A stretch of 64,000 nucleotides of DNA. It comes from Maritimibacter sp. (GTDB lineage Bacteria; Pseudomonadota; Alphaproteobacteria; Rhodobacterales; Rhodobacteraceae). The stretch covers positions 62,001 through 126,000 of the forward strand of contig NZNT01000013.1 of NCBI GenBank assembly GCA_002695005.1, written 5' to 3'. The notes under the pieces are model-generated. The model made no database searches. It was given only the letters and a program-made list of their open reading frames with translations, and was not told where the DNA came from. The translations under genes and the position numbers were made by a program. Below, piece after piece: positions 48,358-60,819 of this stretch (positions are counted from its first letter, which is position 1; each line of letters starts with the position of its first letter).

Positions 48358-49767
48358 ATGTTTCCGACGCTCACCCTGACCGAGGCCAAGGGCCGCCAGT
48401 GGGACATGATCATCGCGGGGAGTTCCTTCTCCGCGATGTTCTTTCTTCAGGGTCTGCCCAAGGGGCTTTCGGTCCTCGTGATCGAAAAGGGTCGCCATAT
48501 GACCCACGAGGAACAGATCACTACCGGCTTTCGCAACCTCGAAGACGTGCCGATGGTGAACACCTCGCCGCATCAAAAGGAATGGGTGCTCCACACGCTC
48601 CTAGGCGGCAATTCCAACTGCTGGTGGGCCTGCACCCCGCGCTTCCACCCCTCCGATTTCAGGATGCAGTCGCTTTATGGCGTGGGCGAGGACTGGCCGC
48701 TGACCTACGACGACCTCGCGCCCTTCTATCAGGAAGTCGAGGAGGCGATGGATGTGAACGGCGGCGGCTCCGACCACGTCCTGCCGCGCGACAAACCTTT
48801 TCCCTACCCGGCCCACCTGCCCACGCGCTCCGACAAACTCCTGCGCGCCCATTCCGACATGTGGTGGGCCCAGCCGACCGCGCGGGCCAATGGCGGACCA
48901 CGGGCGCAATGCTGCGCGAACGGGATCTGCGATGAATGCCCGATCGACTCGAAATATACCGTCCTCAACAGCTTCGACCGGCTCGCGTATGACGGCGCGC
49001 ATCTTCTGACCGAGGCCGAGGTGCGCGCGATCCGCATCGAAGGCGGTCGCGCAACGGGCGTTCAGGTGCGCAGCGATGGCACCGAGGCCGAAATCACCGG
49101 CAGCGCCGTCGCGCTTGGCGCCAACGCGCTTTTCAACGCCGTGATCCTCCTGCGCTCCGGCGTCGACCACCCCAAACTCGGCGTGGGTATCAATGAACAG
49201 GTCGCTCAGAACGTGCTCGTCGACGGGCCGGGACTTGGCTACTTCGGCGGCACCTCCGTCACCGGCCACGGCTACGCACTTTACGACGGGCCGCATCGCG
49301 CCGAACATTCCGGCGTGTTGATGGAGACCTACAACGCCCCGATGGAACTGCGCCGCGAGCCGGGCAGATGGGGCGAACGCCTGCGGATGAAGATCATAGC
49401 CGAAGACCTGCCGCGCGACGACAACCGCGTGGTGCTGCGCGGCGACGACTATGTGATCGAATGGGCCGGCCACGACGATTACGCTTGGCGCGGGCTTGAA
49501 TGGGGCATGGAGCAACTTCAGTCGATCCTGCCGGACGGGCTGGATTTCTGGGGCTTCACCGAGCCGGTGAAGACGGAAAAGCATGTCATGGGCACCCATC
49601 GCTTCGGGACCGATCCCGCGCGCCACGTCGTAGACCCCGACCTGCGGGTTCATGGGGTCGCAGGGTTGTTCGCACTCGGCTCGGGCGTATTTCCGACCTC
49701 TAGCCTAGCCAACCCCACCCTTACGATTTCGGCGCTTGCCCTGCGCGCCGGGCGGCAGGTTGAATGA
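48358..49767 (+). CDS. GMC-family FAD oxidoreductase with a cysteine cluster
   Basis: This 469-residue glucose-methanol-choline-type enzyme has a variant nucleotide-binding loop IIAGSSFSAMFF near the N-terminus instead of GxGxxG. A substrate-side block is LGGNSNCWWACTPRFHP, and the C-terminal family segment is FALGSGVFPTSSLANPTLTISALALR. Cysteines 185, 186, 191 and 194 (CCANGICDEC) resemble the site for a 3Fe-4S cluster in catalytic subunits of FAD-dependent glucose dehydrogenases. It has no signal peptide. The stop overlaps the start of a small gene with a leader peptide, which may be its export partner. Substrate unknown. Confidence 0.85.
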   Translation: MFPTLTLTEAKGRQWDMIIAGSSFSAMFFLQGLPKGLSVLVIEKGRHMTHEEQITTGFRNLEDVPMVNTSPHQKEWVLHTLLGGNSNCWWACTPRFHPSDFRMQSLYGVGEDWPLTYDDLAPFYQEVEEAMDVNGGGSDHVLPRDKPFPYPAHLPTRSDKLLRAHSDMWWAQPTARANGGPRAQCCANGICDECPIDSKYTVLNSFDRLAYDGAHLLTEAEVRAIRIEGGRATGVQVRSDGTEAEITGSAVALGANALFNAVILLRSGVDHPKLGVGINEQVAQNVLVDGPGLGYFGGTSVTGHGYALYDGPHRAEHSGVLMETYNAPMELRREPGRWGERLRMKIIAEDLPRDDNRVVLRGDDYVIEWAGHDDYAWRGLEWGMEQLQSILPDGLDFWGFTEPVKTEKHVMGTHRFGTDPARHVVDPDLRVHGVAGLFALGSGVFPTSSLANPTLTISALALRAGRQVE

Positions 49768-50144
49768 GACGGCGCGCGCTCCTCCTCGCGTCCTTGGCGG
49801 CGCTGGCGACTCCCCTCCCGGCCTACGCGCAGCTCTTTCGCGGCGCAAAGCGGCGCCGGATGGTCGAGGCGTGCCGCTCGGCCTTGGGCGAAAGCTTCCC
49901 GGCCGATGTCATGGCCCTCCCGGCGACCGAGGAATTTCTGGCTGCTTATGCTGACCACGCCCTCGACCGCCCCGACCTTTACCCGGAGGACGGTGCGTAC
50001 TTTCATTTCCTGACCTCCACGAATGTCATGGTGCATGTCGAAACGGGCGAGCCTCTGTCTTTCGACGCGATCTTCGACCCGCAAGTTACACCCTGCGCCA
50101 ACCACCTCGGCGCTTTCTATGCTGCGGATGGCGAGCACGGCTGA
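49764..50144 (+). CDS. Small exported protein coupled to the GMC oxidoreductase
   Basis: This 126-residue protein has an N-terminal leader (about 1-22) beginning MRRRALLLAS and ending AYA, compatible with Sec or Tat export. The mature part is helical with LYPEDGAYFHFLTSTNVMVHVETGEPL and one cysteine pair at most. I do not recognise the family. It overlaps the GMC gene by four bases (ATGA). In FAD-glucose dehydrogenases a small Tat-signalled subunit carries the cofactor-loaded enzyme out; a like role is inference. Confidence 0.7.
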   Translation: MRRRALLLASLAALATPLPAYAQLFRGAKRRRMVEACRSALGESFPADVMALPATEEFLAAYADHALDRPDLYPEDGAYFHFLTSTNVMVHVETGEPLSFDAIFDPQVTPCANHLGAFYAADGEHG

Positions 50145-50277
50145 TCCGTTTCCGATCTGTGATCAATCCAGACCGATCCCCCGGATTTCCCACAAATGCC
50201 GGACAATGACCCGAAGCCTTCCCCAATCGCGCCCCATTCACGGGGCTTATTGGGGTCAACGCAAGAGGGACAGACAC

Positions 50278-50436
50278 ATGGCTTACACTTACCGCCGCAT
50301 CGACATCAGCCGCCGCCCGACCGAAGTGCGTCACCGCACCTTCCGGCCGCGCGGGCGCTACGCCGAAATCCTCGACCTGATCGGTTACGGCAAGGGGCCC
50401 AAAAGCCCGCAGGCCGCCGCCCTCGCCGCGTCGTAA
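50278..50436 (+). CDS. Small basic protein, 52 residues
   Basis: This basic peptide (YRRIDISRRPTEVRHRTFRPRGRYAEILDLIGYG) has a good ribosome binding site (AAGAGGGA) and its own terminator 31 bases downstream. It has no membrane segment and high Arg content, as in DUF1127-like small proteins of this group, though I would not place it in that family. Function unknown. It lies between the exported protein and trmFO. Confidence 0.65.
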   Translation: MAYTYRRIDISRRPTEVRHRTFRPRGRYAEILDLIGYGKGPKSPQAAALAAS

Positions 50437-50467
50437 TTCACTTCCGCCTCCTCAAGGTGCAAACTGG

Positions 50468-50494
50468 CCCGCGTTCGCGCGGGTCTTTTCTTTT
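50468..50494 (+). terminator. Rho-independent terminator with UUCG loop
   Basis: The 6-bp stem CCCGCG with CGCGGG encloses a TTCG tetraloop (50468-50483), followed by a T-rich run to 50494. It ends the transcript of the 52-residue gene. Confidence 0.8.
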
Positions 50495-50520
50495 GTCCGC
50501 CACTCGCCTACATCGCGATC

Positions 50521-51873
50521 ATGTCCAAAACGCTTCACATCGTCGGCGGCGGCATGGCCGGGTCCGAAGCGGCCTGGCAGGCTGCACATGCGGGTCTCGA
50601 CGTGGTCATCCACGAAATGCGCCCCAAGGTCGAAACCTTCGCCCACCATACCGGCAAGTTGGCCGAGATGGTCTGTTCCAACTCGTTCCGCTCGGACGAT
50701 GACGAACAGAATGCGGTCGGACTGCTGCATTGGGAAATGCGGCAGGCGGAGTCGCTGATCATGCAAACCGCGGACAAGCACCGGCTTCCCGCAGGCGGCG
50801 CGCTCGCGGTGGACCGGGAGCCGTTTTCGCAGACCGTGAACGACACCTTGCGCGCGCTTCCCAACGTGTCGGTCGTGGACGAAGAGATCGACCACCTGCC
50901 CGACGACGGCCACTGGCTCTTCGCCACCGGCCCGCTGACCTCGCCCGCGCTTGGCGAGGCGATCCAGCGCGAAACCGGCGCGGACCGGCTCGCCTTTTTC
51001 GACGCTATCGCCCCCATCGTTTATGCCGAGACCATCGACATGGACGTGGTCTGGGCGCAGTCGCGCTATGACAAGGGCGAGACGGAGGATGAGCAAAAGG
51101 CTTATCTCAATTGCCCCATGACCAAGGAGCAGTACGAGGCGTTCATCGACGCGCTGCTGGCCGCCGACAAGACCGAGTTCCACGAGGGCGAAACGGCCAA
51201 GTACTTCGACGGCTGCCTGCCGATCGAGGTGATGGCCGAACGCGGCCGCGAAACGCTGCGCCACGGGCCGATGAAGCCCGTCGGGCTGACCAACGCGCAC
51301 AAGCCTGAGCAAAAGGCTTATGCGGTCGTGCAGCTGCGCCGCGACAATGCATTGGGCACGCTTTTCAACATGGTCGGCTTTCAGACCAAGATGAAATACG
51401 GTGCCCAGACCGAAGTGTTCCGCATGATCCCCGGTCTGGAAAATGCGAGCTTCGCGCGGCTCGGCGGTATCCACCGCAACACCTTCATGAACTCGCCCAC
51501 GCTGCTCGACGACCAGATGCGCCTGCGCTCACGCCCGAATATCCGGTTCGCGGGGCAGGTCACGGGCGTCGAGGGCTATGTCGAAAGCGCTGCGATGGGC
51601 CTCTTGGCGGCCCGCTTCGCCATCGCCGAACTGGCGGGGGAATCGCTGCCCCCGGTTCCGAACACCACCGCGATGGGCGCGCTGGTGACCCACATCACCG
51701 GCGGGGCCGACGCAAAGACCTTCCAGCCGATGAACGTGAACTTCGGCCTGTTCCCGCCCGTGGACCTCAAGGGCGGGCGCAAGAACCGGCCCGCGCGTTA
51801 CAAGGCCTATACCGACCGCGCCAAGGAAGACTGGCGGAACTGGCTCACAGGTTCGCTCGTTGAGAGCGCATGA
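50521..51873 (+). CDS. trmFO: Folate-dependent tRNA (uracil-54) methyltransferase TrmFO
   Basis: TrmFO methylates U54 in the T-loop of tRNA using methylene-tetrahydrofolate and FAD. The 450 residues have the FAD-binding [17 protein letters not shown] at the N-terminus, the [13 protein letters not shown] block with the catalytic-region Cys, the middle [14 protein letters not shown] block, and [14 protein letters not shown] at the C-terminal FAD site. The ATG is at 50521; ribosome binding site weak. The last four bases overlap the next small gene. Confidence 0.96.
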   Translation: MSKTLHIVGGGMAGSEAAWQAAHAGLDVVIHEMRPKVETFAHHTGKLAEMVCSNSFRSDDDEQNAVGLLHWEMRQAESLIMQTADKHRLPAGGALAVDREPFSQTVNDTLRALPNVSVVDEEIDHLPDDGHWLFATGPLTSPALGEAIQRETGADRLAFFDAIAPIVYAETIDMDVVWAQSRYDKGETEDEQKAYLNCPMTKEQYEAFIDALLAADKTEFHEGETAKYFDGCLPIEVMAERGRETLRHGPMKPVGLTNAHKPEQKAYAVVQLRRDNALGTLFNMVGFQTKMKYGAQTEVFRMIPGLENASFARLGGIHRNTFMNSPTLLDDQMRLRSRPNIRFAGQVTGVEGYVESAAMGLLAARFAIAELAGESLPPVPNTTAMGALVTHITGGADAKTFQPMNVNFGLFPPVDLKGGRKNRPARYKAYTDRAKEDWRNWLTGSLVESA

Positions 51874-52085
51874 ACTACGTCCTCGCTATCCTTCTCCCGC
51901 CGCTGTCGATCCTCCTTACGGGCCGCCCGATCCTGTCGATCATCATCTTCCTGATCTGGGTTCCCGCGATCATTTTCTCGGGCGGCCTTACGCACCCGAT
52001 GTTCATCATCCTCGCCTGGATCCTGATCTACCAGTCGAGCGAAGACCGCCGGGCCCGCCGGATCGAACGCGCAAACCGCGATTGA
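51870..52085 (+). CDS. Small two-helix membrane protein, Pmp3/YqaE-like
   Basis: This 71-residue protein is nearly all membrane helices: [14 protein letters not shown] followed by [16 protein letters not shown] and a third stretch [12 protein letters not shown], with a charged basic tail. The pattern of two Pro in the first helix resembles Pmp3/YqaE proteins but the match is loose. It overlaps the trmFO stop (ATGA), so it is translationally coupled. Function unknown. Confidence 0.72.
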   Translation: MNYVLAILLPPLSILLTGRPILSIIIFLIWVPAIIFSGGLTHPMFIILAWILIYQSSEDRRARRIERANRD

Positions 52086-52130
52086 CCCTGCCGGGTGGAC
52101 GAGCGCGCCGGTTGCACCTAGCCTGCCCTC

Positions 52131-52736
52131 ATGGCTGACAGATTCCTCGACAAGGTCTATGAGACCGACCCCGACCGGCTGACCGGACTGTATGACGAAT
52201 GGGCTGACAACTACGATGGCGAGCTTACGGGACAGGGCTACGCCACGCCCGGTCGTCTGGCTCGTGCCCTCGCCCTCCACGCGTCGGACAACTCCGCCCC
52301 GCTCCTCGATTTCGGCTGCGGAACGGGTCTGAGCGGCGCCGCGCTCGCCGCTGTGGGGTTCAGCACGCTGGACGGTTGTGATGTCTCTGCCGGTATGCTC
52401 GAAGAAGCCCGCGCAAAGGGCATCTACCGAAATCTCTGGCAGACCAAAGAAGACCAGCCTCTGCCCTTCGACCTTTCCGACTACCCTCTGGTGTGCGCCG
52501 TCGGCGTCATCTCCACCGGGGCCGCCCCACCGGAATTGCTCCCCTTCATCGTGGAGCGGATGGCGACCGGCGCGCTGCTTGCGTTTTCCTACAACGACCA
52601 CACGCTCGAAGATCGGTCCTACATGGACGCGCTGGACGAGGTGACCAAAACTGCGGCGATCCTGAGCGACGAGTTGGGAGATCACATCCCCGGTGTCGGG
52701 TCCCGGTCGCGTGTCTATGTGCTGGAGATCGGATGA
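52131..52736 (+). CDS. Class I SAM-dependent methyltransferase
   Basis: This 201-residue methyltransferase has motif I LLDFGCGTGLSGAALAAVG (about 60-78), motif II GCDVSAGMLEEARAKGIY, and a following acidic post-motif. The N-terminal LYDEWADNYDGEL is typical of the Williams-Beuren/ubiE-like small-molecule group. The ATG is at 52131, and the gene stops directly before gluQ. Substrate unknown. Confidence 0.85.
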   Translation: MADRFLDKVYETDPDRLTGLYDEWADNYDGELTGQGYATPGRLARALALHASDNSAPLLDFGCGTGLSGAALAAVGFSTLDGCDVSAGMLEEARAKGIYRNLWQTKEDQPLPFDLSDYPLVCAVGVISTGAAPPELLPFIVERMATGALLAFSYNDHTLEDRSYMDALDEVTKTAAILSDELGDHIPGVGSRSRVYVLEIG

Positions 52737-53561
52737 GTGCGCACCCGCTTCGCGCCGTCCCCGACGGGGTATCTGCATCTCGGCCACGCCTATTCCGCCC
52801 TCACCGTCGGGCAGATCGCCGCTGAGTTTTGCGGCAGTGCGCTCCTGCGGATCGAGGACACCGACAGCACCCGGTGCCGTCCGGAATATGACGCCGCGAT
52901 TTTCGAAGATCTGCGATGGCTCGGCCTCGACTGGCCCGAACCGGTCTGGCGGCAGTCCGACCACTCTTCAGACTACGATGCCACGCTGACCACACTCGCG
53001 GCGCGCGGATTGCTCTACCCCTGTTCCTGTTCCCGGCGCGACGTGGCCGAGGCCGGGGCGACACCGGGCTGGGACGGGCTGGTCTATCCCGGAACCTGCC
53101 GAAGCCGCCCGATGAAGGACGCTCGGCCCGGCGATGCCCTGCGCCTGAACCTCGCCCGCGCCCTTGAGGCAACCGGCCCCCTGCCCGCCTTCACCGAGAC
53201 CGGGCCGCAGCATGCCGGCACCCATCAGCCGGACCCCGAGGCCCTTCTCGCGAAGATCGGCGACCCCGTGCTCCGGCGCAAAGGCACCGGCGACCCGGCC
53301 TATCACCTCGCCTGCCCGCAAGACGACGCCGCGCAGGGGATCACCCATGTCGTGCGCGGCGCGGATCTGTGGCACGCGACGTTCCTGCATGTCGTGCTCC
53401 AGACGCTCATGGGCTGGCCCGTCCCAACCTACCACCACCACGACCTGATCCGCGATGAAAGCGGCACGCGGCTGGCCAAGATCGCCCACTCCCGCGCCAT
53501 CCGCGCCTTTCGCGACGACGGGATGTCCCCGGCCGACATCCGCCGCATGGTCGGTTTCTGA
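52737..53561 (+). CDS. gluQ: Glutamyl-Q tRNA(Asp) synthetase
   Basis: GluQRS attaches glutamate to queuosine-34 of tRNA(Asp). The 274-residue protein is a truncated glutamyl-tRNA synthetase with only the catalytic domain. Motif 1 is RFAPSPTGYLHLGHAYSA, the KMSKS-like motif is SGTRLAKIAHS, and zinc cysteines are in CSCSRRD and GTCRSR. The GTG at 52737 follows the methyltransferase TGA directly. queA in the same window makes the queuosine precursor. Confidence 0.93.
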   Translation: MRTRFAPSPTGYLHLGHAYSALTVGQIAAEFCGSALLRIEDTDSTRCRPEYDAAIFEDLRWLGLDWPEPVWRQSDHSSDYDATLTTLAARGLLYPCSCSRRDVAEAGATPGWDGLVYPGTCRSRPMKDARPGDALRLNLARALEATGPLPAFTETGPQHAGTHQPDPEALLAKIGDPVLRRKGTGDPAYHLACPQDDAAQGITHVVRGADLWHATFLHVVLQTLMGWPVPTYHHHDLIRDESGTRLAKIAHSRAIRAFRDDGMSPADIRRMVGF

Positions 53562-53642
53562 CAGGTTCGGGAACTTCCCCGGCCGCCTCGTGTTGGAACG
53601 CTAACCAAGGTGACTCCAAGCGACCGAAAGACACTGCCCACC

Positions 53643-54296
53643 ATGCTCGACGCACTGACAGACCATATCGAGATCGTGCAGCTCGTGACCTCCCTCACGA
53701 CCATGCTGGTCTGGGTCGTCTATCTGAACATCTTTCTGATCGGCTTCGTGCAACAGCGCCGGTCCTCTCTCCTGATCAACCGGGGCGGCGGCGAGGACCT
53801 CGACAGCCGCTGCCTCATCTCGAACATGGGCGCGCAGCCGGTCTATCTGCTCGACGTCCTCGCCGCGACGGAAGGGGAGAAAGCCCCCACGCTGGCCTCC
53901 GTCGTGGACCGCAAGGAACTCCGTGACGGCGAAATGGAGCGCCCGACCGAGATCACCGGACAAGGCCCGATCAACAGCGGTGCCTTCGTGGATATCGGGA
54001 GCTTTCGCGAGGTCGCGGAGCGGGCCGAGTTTCACGCGATGAAGAACAATGCGGACGACCCGAAGCGGCTCAAGCTGATCGTGGTCGCCGCCACCAATCA
54101 GGCAAAACACATCGTTGCGGCATCGCGGGAGTTCGACATCGCCGGCGGCGGCGACGTCGCCGTGCGCCCCCGCGCGGTCGAAGCCCGCCAGATCCGCGCG
54201 CGCCGCAAACGCAAGCGGCTCACGCGGCTTCTCAATGAAATCCAGCAGAAGAAATCCGGCGAAACGGTCGAAAGCGTCGAGATAGACCGGCTGTAA
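53643..54296 (+). CDS. Membrane-anchored protein of unknown function
   Basis: This 217-residue protein has an N-terminal membrane helix (about 14-38: LVTSLTTMLVWVVYLNIFLIGFV), a cytoplasmic soluble domain of about 150 residues, and a basic C-terminal tail (RQIRARRKRKRLTRLL). It is not recognised. A GTG start at 53610 in the same frame would add 11 residues. It is convergent with hisI, with adjoining stop codons. Confidence 0.68.
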   Translation: MLDALTDHIEIVQLVTSLTTMLVWVVYLNIFLIGFVQQRRSSLLINRGGGEDLDSRCLISNMGAQPVYLLDVLAATEGEKAPTLASVVDRKELRDGEMERPTEITGQGPINSGAFVDIGSFREVAERAEFHAMKNNADDPKRLKLIVVAATNQAKHIVAASREFDIAGGGDVAVRPRAVEARQIRARRKRKRLTRLLNEIQQKKSGETVESVEIDRL

Positions 54297-54656
54297 TCAG
54301 GCCATCGGCCCCATCAGTTCAACCTCTTCGCCGTCGCGCACCGCTGTGTAGAAACAGGTTCGACGGTTGGTGTGACAAGCTGGACCCTCCTGCTCCACAA
54401 GCGCCAGCAAGCAATCATTGTCGCAATCCACGCGGAGCTCGACGAGCTTCTGGAAATGGCCGGAAGTCTCACCCTTGATCCAGAACGTCTGCCGCGACCG
54501 GCTCCAATATGTCACGCGCCCCGTGGCGACCGTGCGCGCGACGGCCTCGGCATTCATCCAAGCCATCATGAGCACCTCACCGGTCCCGGCCTCCTGCGCA
54601 ATGCAGGGGATCAGGCCCTTGTGATCGTAGACGAGTGTGGTCGGATCGAACGCCAT
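54297..54656 (-). CDS. hisI: Phosphoribosyl-AMP cyclohydrolase
   Basis: HisI opens the adenine ring of PR-AMP in histidine synthesis. The 119 residues carry the metal site VDCDNDCLL (Asp and Cys) and the zinc cysteines of [13 protein letters not shown], with the [10 protein letters not shown] block. A clear ribosome binding site precedes the ATG at 54656. No hisE lies next to it. Confidence 0.96.
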   Translation of the reverse strand: MAFDPTTLVYDHKGLIPCIAQEAGTGEVLMMAWMNAEAVARTVATGRVTYWSRSRQTFWIKGETSGHFQKLVELRVDCDNDCLLALVEQEGPACHTNRRTCFYTAVRDGEEVELMGPMA

Positions 54657-54721
54657 CTCCGTAACCTTTCCAAACGCATTTCGCTCGCCTATCTAAGGGG
54701 GACGCGACCCGAGGGGAACCC

Positions 54722-55165
54722 ATGTCCGACACCGACCTCATCAAGCTCTACTCCAAGCGCATCCTCGCGCTGGCCGCCGATATTCCGCATCACGGGCGTC
54801 TCGACACACCCGGCGGAACGTCCAAGCAGCGCTCCCCGCTGTGCGGCTCGACGGTGACCGCGGATGTGACGGTGCGGGACGGCAAGATCGCGGATTTCGC
54901 GCAGAACGTGAAAGCCTGCGCGCTGGGTCAGGCGTCCTCGGCGATCCTCGGCAAGCATGTTGTGGGGCAGGACCGCACGACCATCGCGACCGCCCGCGAC
55001 GCCCTCATCGCCATGCTCAAGGAGGACGGGCCGACCCCGCCCGCGCCTTTTGACGAGCTTGAAGTCCTGCGCCCGGCGCGCGAGTTCAAGAACCGCCACC
55101 CCTCGATCCTGCTCGCGTGGGAGGCGACGCTCGCCGCGATGGATGAGGCGCAAGACGCCGCCTGA
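54722..55165 (+). CDS. IscU/SufU-like iron-sulfur scaffold protein
   Basis: This 147-residue scaffold has the first ligand Cys41 (PLCGSTVTADV) and second Cys66 (NVKACALGQASSAIL). The third scaffold ligand of IscU/SufU is replaced by Ser128 (RHPSILLAW). The protein therefore resembles a two-cysteine branch common in alphaproteobacteria, whose cluster chemistry is unclear to me. The ATG follows GAGGGGA. It is divergent from hisI with 65 bases between and is distant from the suf operon. Confidence 0.85.
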   Translation: MSDTDLIKLYSKRILALAADIPHHGRLDTPGGTSKQRSPLCGSTVTADVTVRDGKIADFAQNVKACALGQASSAILGKHVVGQDRTTIATARDALIAMLKEDGPTPPAPFDELEVLRPAREFKNRHPSILLAWEATLAAMDEAQDAA

Positions 55166-55179
55166 ACCCCGCGAAACAC

Positions 55180-55214
55180 AAAAAAAACCGCCGCCCCGGG
55201 GTCCGAGACGGCGG
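55180..55214 (-). terminator. Strong Rho-independent terminator ending the 40-residue gene transcript
   Basis: On the leftward strand the stem CCGCCG...CGGCGG (55214-55209 with 55193-55188) is followed by eight T residues (55187-55180). Confidence 0.8.
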
Positions 55215-55240
55215 AAGTTATGCGGTGTGGGCCGAACCCG

Positions 55241-55309
55241 GGGACAGAGGCAGTACCGGGTGGGACAGGAAACGCTTGGGACAGCGCAGGCATCAGGTGT
55301 TGGGGACAG
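55241..55309 (-). repeat. Four copies of CTGTCCC in the 3' region
   Basis: The heptamer GGGACAG on the + strand (CTGTCCC on the transcript) occurs at 55241, 55262, 55278 and 55303, that is, four times in 69 bases, between the small gene and its terminator. It may mark a 3'-UTR-derived regulatory RNA; see the related finding. Confidence 0.5.
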
Positions 55310-55351
55310 AGATGCCGGGACCCTTTTTACCGCAGGCAGAAACTCGAAATC

Positions 55352-55474
55352 TCAGAAGAACCCGGGCAGATGGAGCATTCCGACGAGCCCGATCATGAGA
55401 GCGGCGCCGCCAGCCATGTCTTGCCAGATCGTGGCGCGGGACCGGTGAAGCACTTGGCGAATCTCGTTCATCAT
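55352..55474 (-). CDS. 40-residue single-helix membrane peptide under LexA boxes
   Basis: A short frame, reading MMNEIRQVLHRSRATIW then a hydrophobic helix (about residues 17-38, ending LPGFF), has a ribosome binding site AGGAG six bases before the first ATG. Its amphipathic basic N-terminus and single membrane helix resemble small damage-induced peptides such as Caulobacter SidA in size and layout only. Two GTTC-N7-GTTC boxes lie 20-34 and 78-92 bases upstream. The gene is too short for routine gene finders. I recall similar short peptides in other roseobacters but could not check. Confidence 0.6.
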   Translation of the reverse strand: MMNEIRQVLHRSRATIWQDMAGGAALMIGLVGMLHLPGFF

Positions 55475-55493
55475 CGTGGGCTCCTGCTCGTTC

Positions 55494-55508
55494 GTTCCGT
55501 TTGTGTTC
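55494..55508 (-). promoter_or_regulatory. LexA box 1 (GTTC-N7-GTTC)
   Basis: This is a perfect direct repeat GTTC-N7-GTTC on the + strand (GAAC-N7-GAAC on the gene strand), the alphaproteobacterial SOS consensus, 20 bases before the ATG of the 40-residue gene. Confidence 0.7.
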
Positions 55509-55551
55509 TCTTGTTACCACTTTGTTCTCATATTCGAACCTGTTCTGTAAA

Positions 55552-55566
55552 GAACTTTTTAAGAAC
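55552..55566 (-). promoter_or_regulatory. LexA box 2 (GTTC-N7-GTTC)
   Basis: This is a second perfect box, here GTTC-N7-GTTC on the gene strand, between the recG stop and the small gene. Further GAAC tetramers at 55573 and 55583 follow at 10-base steps but do not make the 7-base spacing. Confidence 0.7.
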
Positions 55567-55593
55567 ATCTGAGAACTTTCTGGAACGTTTAGC

Positions 55594-60008
<4,415 letters not shown>

Positions 60009-60722
60009 TCACGCCCCCATCGCCACCTGGCTCTCCATCTCCGCCGGCTGCGGGTCGCGCAGTACATAACCACGCCCCCAGACGGTCTCGATGTAGTTCT
60101 CGCCGCCGGTGGCTTCGGCGAGTTTCTTGCGAAGCTTGCAGATGAAGACGTCGATGATCTTAAGCTCCGGTTCGTCCATGCCGCCGTAGAGATGATTGAG
60201 GAACATCTCCTTGGTCAGCGTCGTGCCCTTGCGCAGGCTCAGAAGCTCGAGCATCTGGTATTCCTTGCCGGTCAGGTGAACGGGCTTTCCGTCAACTTCC
60301 ACCGACTTGGCATCGAGGTTGACCTCCACGAGGCCGGTCGCAATGACCGATTGGGAATGACCCTTGGAACGCCGGATGATCGCGTGGATGCGCGCGACCA
60401 GTTCATCGCGATGGAAGGGCTTGGTCATGTAATCGTCCGCCCCGAACCCGAAGCCCTTGAGCTTGTTCTCGGTATCGTCAGAGCCGGAAAGGATAAGGAT
60501 CGGTGTTTCGATCCGCGCCATGCGGAGCTGGCGCAGCACCTCGTGACCATTCATGTCGGGCAGGTTGAGATCGAGAAGGATCAGGTCGTAATCGTAGAGT
60601 TTGGCGAGATCGACCCCCTCTTCACCCAGGTCCGTCGAATAGACGTTCAGGTTCGCGTGGGTCAGCATGAGCTCAATCGAGCGCGAGGTGGTGGGATCGT
60701 CTTCGACCAGCAGGATCCGCAT
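60009..60722 (-). CDS. ctrA: Cell-cycle response regulator CtrA
   Basis: CtrA is the master response regulator of alphaproteobacteria, controlling motility, division genes and, in Rhodobacterales, gene transfer agents. The 237 residues have an OmpR-type receiver with phosphoacceptor Asp51 ([13 protein letters not shown]) and the switch Lys in [11 protein letters not shown]. The DNA-binding half is near-invariant for CtrA ([38 protein letters not shown]). The ATG at 60722 has GGAG eight bases upstream. The promoter region contains one CtrA half-site and one LexA box; SciP, its inhibitor, lies upstream on the same strand. Confidence 0.98.
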   Translation of the reverse strand: MRILLVEDDPTTSRSIELMLTHANLNVYSTDLGEEGVDLAKLYDYDLILLDLNLPDMNGHEVLRQLRMARIETPILILSGSDDTENKLKGFGFGADDYMTKPFHRDELVARIHAIIRRSKGHSQSVIATGLVEVNLDAKSVEVDGKPVHLTGKEYQMLELLSLRKGTTLTKEMFLNHLYGGMDEPELKIIDVFICKLRKKLAEATGGENYIETVWGRGYVLRDPQPAEMESQVAMGA

Positions 60723-60739
60723 CAGTCAATCTCCAAAAA

Positions 60740-60754
60740 GTTCTCGTTCCGTTC
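60740..60754 (-). promoter_or_regulatory. LexA box (GTTC-N7-GTTC) upstream of ctrA
   Basis: A perfect direct repeat GTTC-N7-GTTC sits 18-32 bases before the ctrA start codon and just inside the CtrA half-site. It matches the consensus of the two boxes at 55494 and 55552. Confidence 0.6.
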
Positions 60755-60773
60755 GAACGCACCTTTAACTCAA

Positions 60774-60781
60774 ATGGTTAA
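60774..60781 (-). promoter_or_regulatory. CtrA half-site TTAACCAT upstream of ctrA
   Basis: On the ctrA strand TTAACCAT lies 52-59 bases before the start. A second TTAA occurs at 60765-60768, spaced 9 not 7 bases, so it is a half-site rather than a full one. CtrA is known to regulate its own promoter in relatives. Confidence 0.6.
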
Positions 60782-60819
60782 CGTCCCGTTACCGTTGCGA
60801 ACAATTTAGCGCACTCTAC

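Noticed and set aside
55293-55568. A 91-codon minus-strand frame overlapping the 40-residue gene
   Set aside because: It crosses both LexA boxes' region and the 3' repeats, lacks a ribosome binding site, and its composition is not protein-like; the shorter frame has a proper start and a membrane helix.
60765-60781. Full CtrA site TTAA-N7-TTAA before ctrA
   Set aside because: The two TTAA blocks are 9 bases apart, not 7, so only the TTAACCAT half-site is reported.
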